From assembly GCA_036742455.1 (NCBI GenBank), contig DAINQU010000015.1:13839-77838 (forward strand): DNA of 64,000 bases, written 5' to 3'. The notes below the pieces were generated by a model. The model was not told where the DNA came from. It ran no database searches and saw only the letters and a list, made by a program, of their open reading frames with translations. Position 1 is the stretch's first letter. Each line of letters begins with the position of its first letter. Origin of the DNA: CAIKZZ01 sp036742455 (GTDB lineage: Bacteria > Pseudomonadota > Gammaproteobacteria > Steroidobacterales > Steroidobacteraceae). Of this stretch, positions 54,313 through 61,294 are shown in pieces. Both the position numbers and the translations under genes were made by a program.

Positions 54313-55365
54313 ATGATGACCCGTACGCTGCGTCTGGATTTCTCGAGCGACAACATCGCCGGCATCGACCCGGTCATCTTGGAGAGCATTGCTGCCGCCA
54401 ATGCGGGCACGGTGCACTCCTACGGCGCCGATCCGCATACCGACGGCTTGCAGGTGCAGATGGATGCTCTCTTCGGTCGAGCGGTAACGGTACTGCCCGT
54501 CGCCACCGGAACCGCAGCGAATGCCATCGCGCTCGCCACTCTCGCCAAGCCCTACCAGGGCATCTATTGCCCGATGACCGGTCACGTGAACACGGATGAG
54601 TGCGGCGCGCCCGAGTTTTACAGCGGCGGCAAATTGCTCGGACTGCCGACCCCGGACGGGAAACTCGTCCCCGGTCAGGTGCGCGAGGCCGTGGCGTTCG
54701 CCCGTTCCATGGGCGTGCATCACGTGGACCCGGCGGCTGTATCGATTTCGCAGGCAACAGAATGGGGCACGATTTACACCCCGGACGAGGTACGCGCGCT
54801 CGCCGATGAGGCACACGATCTCGGCCTCAAACTCCATATGGACGGGGCGCGTTTTGCCAACGCCGTGGCCACGCTCGGGTGCTCGGCCGCCCAGATCACG
54901 TGGCAGGCCGGCGTCGACGTGCTGTCCTTTGGGGCGACGAAGAACGGTGCGTTGGCCGCCGAGGCCATCGTGGCGTTCGACACAACATTGGCACGCGATC
55001 TTGAATTCCGCCGCAAGCGGGGGGGCCACCTCTGGTCCAAATTACGTTTTCTCAGCGCGCAACTGTTGGCCTACGTCGCAGACGACCGATGGCTGCACAA
55101 CGGCCGCGCGGCAAACGCGGTCGCCGCTCGCTTGGCAGAGGGCCTCGCAGCACTGCCGGGCGTCCAGATCTTGATGCCCGTTCAAGCCAATGAAGTGTTC
55201 GTTGCGATGCCACCGGCGTTGGTGTCACGCCTGCGGGCGGCCGGCTACGAGTTCTATGACTGGCCGGCACCCGCGGGCGTCACCGATCCCGTCGTTCGCC
55301 TCGTCGCCGCCTACGACATGCGACTGGAAGACGCCGAGGGATTTTTGGCCGCTGCCCGTCCCTGA
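54313..55365 (+). CDS. threonine aldolase family (beta-eliminating lyase) enzyme
   Basis: A 350-residue fold-type I PLP enzyme of the L-allo-threonine/threonine aldolase family, which cleaves threonine to glycine and acetaldehyde. The PLP lysine is in LSFGATKNGALAAEA, the aspartate that contacts the ring nitrogen is in LHMDGARFANAVA, and the N-terminus has DFSSDNIAGIDPVI. The LSFGATKNG form is the bacterial low-specificity group rather than the LtaE TxSKGL... group. It lies 32 bases after hutI on the same strand, so it may share the hutI transcript. It gives a second threonine-to-glycine route besides kbl-tdh. Confidence 0.88.
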   Translation: MMTRTLRLDFSSDNIAGIDPVILESIAAANAGTVHSYGADPHTDGLQVQMDALFGRAVTVLPVATGTAANAIALATLAKPYQGIYCPMTGHVNTDECGAPEFYSGGKLLGLPTPDGKLVPGQVREAVAFARSMGVHHVDPAAVSISQATEWGTIYTPDEVRALADEAHDLGLKLHMDGARFANAVATLGCSAAQITWQAGVDVLSFGATKNGALAAEAIVAFDTTLARDLEFRRKRGGHLWSKLRFLSAQLLAYVADDRWLHNGRAANAVAARLAEGLAALPGVQILMPVQANEVFVAMPPALVSRLRAAGYEFYDWPAPAGVTDPVVRLVAAYDMRLEDAEGFLAAARP

Positions 55366-56511
55366 CTAGGGGATCGTGAGCCGCCCGTAACGCCGTAACA
55401 CATCCTGCAGCGCGGCATGGGGGATGGCGAGTGCGTAGTGCCCATCCTGTCCCTTGAGGTCGGTCGCGGCCACCATCGCGTTAATGATGGCTTCTTCGGT
55501 GCTCTCGACCGTGCCGATGAATACGGGATCGAGATCATCATTACCGATAAAGCGAGCGACATTCTCCGTCGCACCTTTGACGCCATCCGCATTCGCGGTG
55601 GAGAACGCCACAAAGATATCGCCGGACCCGTTGCCCGAATACGATCCGTTGCGAGCAAGGCCAAGGGACGCGCGACGTGCGAGGCGTTTCAGTTGGTGCG
55701 GCAATAGCGGCGCATCGGTCGCTACGACGATGATGATGGAACCGGTCTCAAGATCGTGCGCATCTTCGGAATACACACGATGCTCGCGCAGGTGCTGCCC
55801 GACAGGCACGCCCGCAATCCGCAACGTGTCGCGCATGCCGTAATTGGCCTGCACCAAGACTCCAACCGTATAGGTCGACTTTCCGACGGTCACGCGGCGC
55901 GACGCCGTCCCGATGCCACACTTAAACTCGTGACAAATCATGCCGGTGCCGCCGCCCACGTTCCCTTCGGCAACGGCTCCGCTGCGTGCCGATGCGATGG
56001 CGTTGTCGACGTGTTCGGCGCGGACGTGGAAGCCATTAATGTCATTCAGGTAGCCATCCCACGTCTCGGCTACCACCGGCAGCGACCACCAGTAGCCAGA
56101 GTTGTCCGCATCGCCGTGACGAACGCGCCAAGCGATCGCGGCATCCCTCACCACCCCCACACTGTGGGTGTTCGTGAGCAGGACCGGGCCTTCGAGCATC
56201 CCTGACTCTTCAAGCCAGGTGGTGCCGGTCATCTCCCCGTTGCCATTCAAACTGAACCAAGCCGCGAAACTCGGCAGAGAGTCAGTTTTATCGCCGCGTG
56301 GCAGAACTGCCGTTACGCCGGTGCGAATTTGATGCTTGGAATCGGTCTCACCGATCAGTGTGGTATGACCAACCGTCACGCCCGCCACATCGGTGATGGC
56401 ATTGTACGGCCCCGGTTGCCCGTCGAAGGGGATACCGAGGTCGCGTGCGCGCGGTCCCGCCGCGGCCAAAGTGGTGTAGAGGCACGCCGCTAGCAGGAGT
56501 CCAAAACGCAT
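55366..56511 (-). CDS. P1-family (S58) aminopeptidase, DmpA-like, secreted
   Basis: A 381-residue self-processing N-terminal nucleophile peptidase. A signal peptide (LLLAACLYTTLAAA) is followed by the family start RARDLGIPFDGQPGPYNAITDVAG-type region, here YNAITDVAGVTVGHTTLIG. EGNVGGGTGMICHEFK is the conserved glycine-rich segment. Gly257-Ser258 in ETGSIIIVVATDAPL is the predicted autocleavage site, with Ser258 becoming the new N-terminal nucleophile, as in DmpA. It should cleave N-terminal residues from peptides or beta-peptides in the periplasm. It starts 1 base past the rluF stop. Confidence 0.9.
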   Translation of the reverse strand: MRFGLLLAACLYTTLAAAGPRARDLGIPFDGQPGPYNAITDVAGVTVGHTTLIGETDSKHQIRTGVTAVLPRGDKTDSLPSFAAWFSLNGNGEMTGTTWLEESGMLEGPVLLTNTHSVGVVRDAAIAWRVRHGDADNSGYWWSLPVVAETWDGYLNDINGFHVRAEHVDNAIASARSGAVAEGNVGGGTGMICHEFKCGIGTASRRVTVGKSTYTVGVLVQANYGMRDTLRIAGVPVGQHLREHRVYSEDAHDLETGSIIIVVATDAPLLPHQLKRLARRASLGLARNGSYSGNGSGDIFVAFSTANADGVKGATENVARFIGNDDLDPVFIGTVESTEEAIINAMVAATDLKGQDGHYALAIPHAALQDVLRRYGRLTIP

Positions 56512-56512
56512 A

Positions 56513-57244
56513 TTAGACCTCGATAGTGGGAGTCGGTGTTCCGTCGGGAGGTAGCAGGTCGGCGAGTTCCGCTCGCGTTAAATTACGCCAACGGCCGTGC
56601 CCCAGACCTTCAAGTTGAATGTTGCAGAACCGAACGCGAACCAGGCGACGGACCGTGTAGCCAAATGCATCGCACATCCGCCGAATCTGGCGATTCAGCC
56701 CTTGCGTCAAAATGATTCGGAACACGTTTTTCGAGACGCGGGTACAAACGCAGGGCGCCGTCACCGTGTCGAGTATCGCGACGCCCTTCGACATGGCGTC
56801 AATGAATTCATCCGTGACCGGACGATCAACCGTCACCACATACTCTTTCTCGTGGTGATGTTCGCGTCGCAGCAACCGGTTGACGATGTCACCGTCATTG
56901 GTGAGCAAAATCAGACCCTCGGAGTCTTTATCCAGTCGGCCGATCGGGAATACGCGTTCTGTATGCGCAACAAAATCCACGATGTTGTGATGAACACTAC
57001 GGTTGGTTGTGCATTCAATACCGACCGGCTTGTGCAAGGCGATATAGACGTGCCGAGTGGGCGCACCCACCTCCTCACCGTCTACGCACACCCGATCATC
57101 GGGCCGGATACGCGTGCCCAGCGTCGCAACGGCGCCATTGACGGTGATTCGCCCAGATTCCACCCAGGCGTCGGCCTCACGACGCGAGCACAGGCCTCGT
57201 TCGCTCAGGTACTTGTTGATCCGCAATGCGGTGTCGTCACTCAA
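56513..57244 (-). CDS. rluF: 23S rRNA pseudouridine synthase RluF-like
   Basis: A 243-residue RsuA/RluB/E/F-type pseudouridine synthase. The N-terminal S4 domain is INKYLSERGLCSRREADAWV. The catalytic aspartate is in PIGRLDKDSEGLILLTNDGD. LTQGLNRQIRRMCDAFGY and the short C-terminus fit RluF (U2604 of 23S rRNA). The start is TTG at 57244, overlapping the dnaB TGA as TTGA, which implies coupled translation; no in-frame ATG or GTG is available before the S4 domain. Confidence 0.9.
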   Translation of the reverse strand: MSDDTALRINKYLSERGLCSRREADAWVESGRITVNGAVATLGTRIRPDDRVCVDGEEVGAPTRHVYIALHKPVGIECTTNRSVHHNIVDFVAHTERVFPIGRLDKDSEGLILLTNDGDIVNRLLRREHHHEKEYVVTVDRPVTDEFIDAMSKGVAILDTVTAPCVCTRVSKNVFRIILTQGLNRQIRRMCDAFGYTVRRLVRVRFCNIQLEGLGHGRWRNLTRAELADLLPPDGTPTPTIEV

Positions 57245-59052
57245 CGGAATGGACCTTCGCCGTAAGAGTCGGCTGCCAGATTTTCAAAGCGTGTGTACTC
57301 ACCCAAGAAGGTCAGGTGCACCTCGCCGGTCGGACCGTTACGCTGCTTGGTGATGATGATGTCAGCGATCCCTTTACGCGGGGTGGAAGGTTCGTAGACC
57401 TCTTCTCGATAGATCATCAAGATGAGATCAGCATCCTGCTCAATCGCACCCGAGTTATGCGTCACGATTCCATCAGCCAACCAGGATGCGGGACCCGGAA
57501 CGGTCAGGTCGTAGACGTCTTCAGACCCGGCCGGCACGACTCCCGCGCAAAGATCCCAGTCGATGGTAGTCGGTTCGCCGTCTGACACCGGGAAAACAGC
57601 GACCGAATCGCCGATAGACAATGCCGACACGGTGCGCCATCCGGTCGACGTGAAGATCCGATGTTCCGCCGTTGCCCTGAGCGATCGCCCACTGGCCAAG
57701 CGCACATCAAACACCGGCTTCGTGCCAACCTTCCAAACCAAATCGGTTGCCGCCGCAACCAGTTTCTGCTTCTCGTCCATTGCCCAAACGGTTGGCGTTT
57801 GACCAACAAGGTCCCGGATCGGCACTCGGCTACCGTTCGTCAAGCAGACTAGAGTATCGCCCGAGACGCACTCACGAAGATCCGACATCACCGGTTTCTT
57901 CTCGGTGCGCTGCTCAACACTGCGATTCAGCTGTGAGAGCGCAATCACTGGACACTCCAACTCTTTCGCGAGTGCCTTGAGTGAGCGCGAGATCTCCGAA
58001 ATTTCGGTCGCGCGATTTTCTTTACCGCCCGCCACGGTCATGAGCTGCAAATAGTCGACGACAATCAGTCCGACGCCGTGCTCACGCTTCAAGCGTCGCG
58101 CGCGCGCGCGCACTTCCGTCGGGGTCAGGCCGCCGGATTCGTCGATATAGATCGGCGAGTTGGAGAGAACTTCGGTCGCACTCGTGATGCGCGGCCAGTC
58201 TTCCGTCGACAATGTGCCTTTGCGCAGATTGCCTTGGCTGATGCGCCCGAGCGACGAAATCATACGCATGGTCAGCTGTTCAGCAGACATTTCCATCGAG
58301 AAGATGGCCACGGGCACTTTACGATCTATCGCTGCATTTTCAGCAATATTGACCGCCAGCGTGGTCTTACCCATCGATGGTCGACCGGCGATGATGACGA
58401 GATCGCCGGCGTGTAGACCCGTCGTCATCTTGTCCAGCTCGGCATAGCCCGTGGAGACACCACTGAATGCGTCCGGGTTCTGATGCAGGGCATCGATGCG
58501 ATCAATGGTCTTCGGTAGAACTTCGCGTACAGAGATGAAGCCGGCTTTCGCGCGAGCACCGCGCTCGGCAATCGCAAAGACTAATTGTTCGGCTTCCTGC
58601 ACCAATTCGATGGGCTCACGGCCCTGCGGGTTGAGCGCGCCCGATGCAATTTCCCCGCCCGCATGGACCAAGGCACGCAAAAGGGCGTTGTTTCGAACAA
58701 TATTGGCGTAGGCGCGGACGTTATAGGCGCTCGGCGTATCACGGGTCAGCCGGGCGAGATAAGCGAGCCCGCCCACCTCATCAACAACGCCCTTATTCGA
58801 CAACGCTTCGGACACCGTAACGGCATCACACGGCTTGCTGTCGTGTACAAGACCGGCAATGGCCTCGAAGATGAGCTGGTGGTCACGTCGATAGAAATCA
58901 GGGGCCGCGATCAAATCGGCCACACCATCCCATGCGGAGGCGTCGAGCATGAGCCCGCCGAGCACGGCCTGTTCGGCCTCTACGGAATGAGGCGGAACGC
59001 GTAACCCGTCCGTGGAATCGGACGAACGGTATTGAGAATCCGAATAAGACAT
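57241..59052 (-). CDS. dnaB: replicative DNA helicase DnaB containing a mini-intein
   Basis: A 603-codon precursor. The N-terminal domain (about 15-170) starts PPHSVEAEQAVLGGLML. The RecA-like helicase core has Walker A GRPSMGKT (223-230), the Walker B region IVVDYLQLM, and ALSQLNRSVEQR. After SDLRE (390-394) the helicase is interrupted by a 139-residue intein (395-533), then resumes with SGAIEQDADLILMIYREE and KQRNGPTGEV. Removing the intein restores SDLRESGAIEQDAD, the normal DnaB sequence, and a 464-residue protein, the usual length. DnaB unwinds the replication fork, so cells depend on splicing. rplI is upstream and rluF downstream on the same strand. Confidence 0.97.
   Translation of the reverse strand: MSYSDSQYRSSDSTDGLRVPPHSVEAEQAVLGGLMLDASAWDGVADLIAAPDFYRRDHQLIFEAIAGLVHDSKPCDAVTVSEALSNKGVVDEVGGLAYLARLTRDTPSAYNVRAYANIVRNNALLRALVHAGGEIASGALNPQGREPIELVQEAEQLVFAIAERGARAKAGFISVREVLPKTIDRIDALHQNPDAFSGVSTGYAELDKMTTGLHAGDLVIIAGRPSMGKTTLAVNIAENAAIDRKVPVAIFSMEMSAEQLTMRMISSLGRISQGNLRKGTLSTEDWPRITSATEVLSNSPIYIDESGGLTPTEVRARARRLKREHGVGLIVVDYLQLMTVAGGKENRATEISEISRSLKALAKELECPVIALSQLNRSVEQRTEKKPVMSDLRECVSGDTLVCLTNGSRVPIRDLVGQTPTVWAMDEKQKLVAAATDLVWKVGTKPVFDVRLASGRSLRATAEHRIFTSTGWRTVSALSIGDSVAVFPVSDGEPTTIDWDLCAGVVPAGSEDVYDLTVPGPASWLADGIVTHNSGAIEQDADLILMIYREEVYEPSTPRKGIADIIITKQRNGPTGEVHLTFLGEYTRFENLAADSYGEGPFR
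57454..57870 (-). other. DnaB mini-intein (139 residues, no homing endonuclease)
   Basis: Intein residues 1-139 are DnaB codons 395-533. Block A starts with the nucleophile cysteine in CVSGDTLVCL. Block B is SLRATAEHRIFT, with the conserved threonine and histidine. Block F is DVYDLTVPGPASWLADG and block G ends GIVTHN, giving the penultimate histidine and terminal asparagine. The +1 residue is serine. About 20 residues separate the B-side domain from block F, far too few for a LAGLIDADG endonuclease. The N-terminal half (GDTL, VPIRDLV, VWA, GTKPV, RSLRATAEHR, GW) looks like the Rhodothermus marinus DnaB intein from memory. All splicing residues are present, so self-excision is expected. Bases 57868-57870 encode the cysteine and 57454-57456 the asparagine. 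Confidence 0.95.
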
Positions 59053-59106
59053 CGACGACCTCGGGTCCGGAGCATCCCCCTGGGAGGGAGATTCTAACCC
59101 GGGTCA

Positions 59107-59144
59107 GGCGCCCCGGTACGGTCATTGGACCGAACCGGGGTGCC
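59107..59144. other. long imperfect hairpin between rplI and dnaB
   Basis: GGC-CCCCGGT-CGGTC pairs with GACCG-ACCGGGG-GCC around an ATTG loop, with single mismatches between the blocks: about 15 base pairs. It fills much of the 99-base gap after rplI on the minus strand, 55 bases before the dnaB ATG. No T run follows in either direction, so it is more likely an RNA stability, attenuation or processing element between the ribosomal genes and dnaB than a simple terminator. Confidence 0.6.
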
Positions 59145-59151
59145 CACAGGA

Positions 59152-59601
59152 TCAATCCTCGGCCACCACCGTTACGGTGATGTCGACATTGATGTCCGTG
59201 TGCAGGTGGAGCACGAGAGCGTGCTCACCAACAATACGGATCGGACCGTTCGGCATGCGCACTTCGGCACGCGTCACCGGGTAACCGGCCTTCGTCATCG
59301 CTTCCGCGATGTCGTTGGTACCGATCGAACCGAAGAGCTTGCCTTCGCTGCCCGCCTTCGCGGTGACTGTGAGCTTGTAGTCCTTCAGCACCGTCGCGCG
59401 GCCTTCCGCATCCGACAGGTCCTGAGCGGCCTTCTGCTCGAGTTCAGCACGCATCGCCTCGAACTTCACAACGTTCTTCGGCGTGACGAGCGTCGCACGG
59501 CCCGTCGGGAGGAGATAGTTGCGACCGTAACCCGACTTCACTTTGACGCGATCGCCAATGTTGCCGAGGTTGGCCACCTTCTTGAGGAGGATCACTTCCA
59601 T
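59152..59601 (-). CDS. rplI: 50S ribosomal protein L9
   Basis: A 149-residue L9 with the N-terminal rRNA-binding domain MEVILLKKVANLGNIGDRVKV-type sequence (VKSGYGRNYLLPTGRA is diagnostic), the long connecting helix, and a C-terminal domain (LFGSIGTNDIAEAM). Same length as E. coli. An AGGTGCTTCC site precedes the ATG. It follows rpsR after an unusually long 156-base gap. Confidence 0.98.
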   Translation of the reverse strand: MEVILLKKVANLGNIGDRVKVKSGYGRNYLLPTGRATLVTPKNVVKFEAMRAELEQKAAQDLSDAEGRATVLKDYKLTVTAKAGSEGKLFGSIGTNDIAEAMTKAGYPVTRAEVRMPNGPIRIVGEHALVLHLHTDINVDITVTVVAED

Positions 59602-59757
59602 GGAAGCACCTGTATGTCTTGAGTCTGTGTAGGACTGAAAAGGCCCGGGGCATTCACTGCGGTCACTGAAGGACTTTGCTGCTCAATCCCAGCCGCAATG
59701 CGGTCGGGAAATAACAGCGGTCATTCAGCGCGTGCGGTGCGCGTCCCGGTAACCGTC

Positions 59758-59982
59758 TCAGTGCTGATCCGTGTACGGCAGCAGCGCGAGGAAGCGCGCG
59801 CGCTTCACAGCAGCAGCGAGCTGACGCTGGTAGAACGAACGCGTGCCGGTAATGCGGCTCGGAACGATCTTGCCGGTCTCGGTGATGTAGTTCTTAAGGG
59901 TCGCCAGGTCCTTGTAGTCGATCTGCTCGACTTCATCGGCCGTGAACTTGCAGAACTTCTTGCGGCGGAAATAACGGGCCAT
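59758..59982 (-). CDS. rpsR: 30S ribosomal protein S18
   Basis: A 74-residue S18: MARYFRRKKFCKFT at the start, YKDLATLKNYITETGKIVPSR in the middle and RARFLALLPYTDQH at the end. S18 pairs with S6 on the 30S platform. It starts 15 bases after rpsF; the priB gene found between them in E. coli is absent. Confidence 0.98.
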   Translation of the reverse strand: MARYFRRKKFCKFTADEVEQIDYKDLATLKNYITETGKIVPSRITGTRSFYQRQLAAAVKRARFLALLPYTDQH

Positions 59983-59997
59983 GTTGATCTCCTTCTC

Positions 59998-60390
59998 TTA
60001 TTCGCCGCGCATCGGGCGGTCGTCGCGATCGTCACGATCATCACGATCGCCACGGTCATCGGGCTTCTCATCGCCGGCCTTCGCCATCGGCGACGGTTCG
60101 GTGACGGCAGCGTCCATACGCGTCGTGAGGTGACGGATGACCGCGTCGGAGAAGCGGAAGGAACCCTCGAGTTCGGCCAGCGTCTTGCCGTCGCACTCGA
60201 TGTTCATCAGCACGTAGTGAGCCTTGTGCACCTTCGAAATCGGGAACGTCAACTGACGACGACCCCAATCTTCCAGTCGGTGTACCTGACCGCCGCCCGC
60301 CGTGATCATGCCCTTGTAGCGCTCGATCATGGCCGGGACCTGCTCGCTCTGGTCCGGATGGACCAGAAAGACGATCTCGTAATGTCTCAT
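59998..60390 (-). CDS. rpsF: 30S ribosomal protein S6
   Basis: A 130-residue S6. MRHYEIVFLVHPDQSEQV starts the ferredoxin-like fold; the RNA-contacting region is HRLEDWGRRQLTFPISK, and KAHYVLMNIECD follows. The last 35 residues form an acidic and basic tail with repeated DDR units (GDRDDRDDRDDRPMRGE), encoded by a short direct repeat at about 60011-60058. E. coli S6 has a glutamate tail instead, extended by RimK. It is the first gene of the rpsF-rpsR-rplI unit. Confidence 0.97.
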   Translation of the reverse strand: MRHYEIVFLVHPDQSEQVPAMIERYKGMITAGGGQVHRLEDWGRRQLTFPISKVHKAHYVLMNIECDGKTLAELEGSFRFSDAVIRHLTTRMDAAVTEPSPMAKAGDEKPDDRGDRDDRDDRDDRPMRGE

Positions 60391-60412
60391 GGTGTCTCCC
60401 TATGGGTTTCAG

Positions 60413-60440
60413 CTGCCGGCCGAGACTGCCGATACAGCAG
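60413..60440 (-). promoter_or_regulatory. candidate S6:S18 autoregulatory leader hairpin
   Basis: In the 160-base gap upstream of rpsF, the minus strand has CTGC (60440-60437) able to pair with GCAG (60416-60413), with an unpaired CCG directly before the 3' arm, 23 bases ahead of the rpsF ATG. Known S6:S18 leader RNAs carry a conserved CCG in such a hairpin to mimic 16S rRNA. The stem is short and alternative folds exist, so this is a weak candidate. Confidence 0.3.
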
Positions 60441-60550
60441 GAAAATCAATACGTTAAGCAATACCTCACCCGCCCCGAGGGGCAGATGAGGGCGCGTAGT
60501 CTAGGGGCTTGGGGCGTAAACCGCAAGTAAAACCCTTTTCCCTCAGATGC

Positions 60551-61294
60551 TTAACGCGCGCCGCGCTGCCGCAACGCCTCGTACAGCACCACGCCCGTCG
60601 CGACCGAGACGTTCAGACTTTGCACGGCGCCGAGCATCGGCAGACGCACGACATGGTCACAGACGTCACGGGTCAGTCGCCGCATACCGGTCCCCTCGGC
60701 GCCGAGCACCAAGGCCAGCGGCCCCTTCAAGTCCACTTCGTAGTGCAGCTTGTCCGCCTCACCGTCCGTGCCGACGACCCAGACCCCCTCTTCCTTCAGC
60801 GTCCGCAAAAAGCGCGCCAAGTTGGTGACCTGCACCAACGGCACGGTTTCCGCCGCGCCCGCGGCGACCTTGCGGACCACCGGGGTGAGCCCGCTGGCGC
60901 GATCGCGCGGGACCACCAACGCATCGGCACCGACCGCATCGGCGGTTCGCAGGCACGCCCCCAGGTTGTGAGGGTCCTGCACACCGTCCAAGACCAAAAT
61001 CAGCGGCGCCTTCGCGGCAACGTCGAGCGTCCGTAAAAATTCGTTTTCGTCGACCGATTTCGCGGGCTCGACCCGGGCGACGACACCCTGGTGGACGAGC
61101 CCTGGCAGCAGCCCGTCGAGCTCGGCCACCGGACGCTGTTCGACCACAATCTTCGCATCGCGGGCCGCATCGACGAGCGCTTGCACGCGGCGATCGCTGC
61201 GCCCTTGCTGTACCGTGAGGCGCCGCACCGCGGTAGGACGCCGCGCCAACACAGCGGCGACCGCGTGAATGCCATAGACCAGTTCATCGCTCAT
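60551..61294 (-). CDS. rlmB: 23S rRNA (guanosine2251-2'-O)-methyltransferase RlmB
   Basis: A 247-residue SPOUT methyltransferase. The N-terminal L30e-like substrate domain begins VYGIHAVAAVLARRP. The knot motifs are DPHNLGACLRTADAVGADALV, LVLGAEGTGMRRLT and LPMLGAVQSLNVSVATGVVLYE. It modifies Gm2251 in the peptidyl-transferase P loop. It overlaps the end of rnr by 4 bases, the same order as in E. coli. Confidence 0.96.
   Translation of the reverse strand: MSDELVYGIHAVAAVLARRPTAVRRLTVQQGRSDRRVQALVDAARDAKIVVEQRPVAELDGLLPGLVHQGVVARVEPAKSVDENEFLRTLDVAAKAPLILVLDGVQDPHNLGACLRTADAVGADALVVPRDRASGLTPVVRKVAAGAAETVPLVQVTNLARFLRTLKEEGVWVVGTDGEADKLHYEVDLKGPLALVLGAEGTGMRRLTRDVCDHVVRLPMLGAVQSLNVSVATGVVLYEALRQRGAR

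Noticed and set aside
57241..59052. DnaB disrupted by an insertion or fused to a second gene
   Set aside because: The insert has complete intein blocks and the flanks rejoin exactly to the DnaB sequence, so an intein explains it better than damage or fusion.
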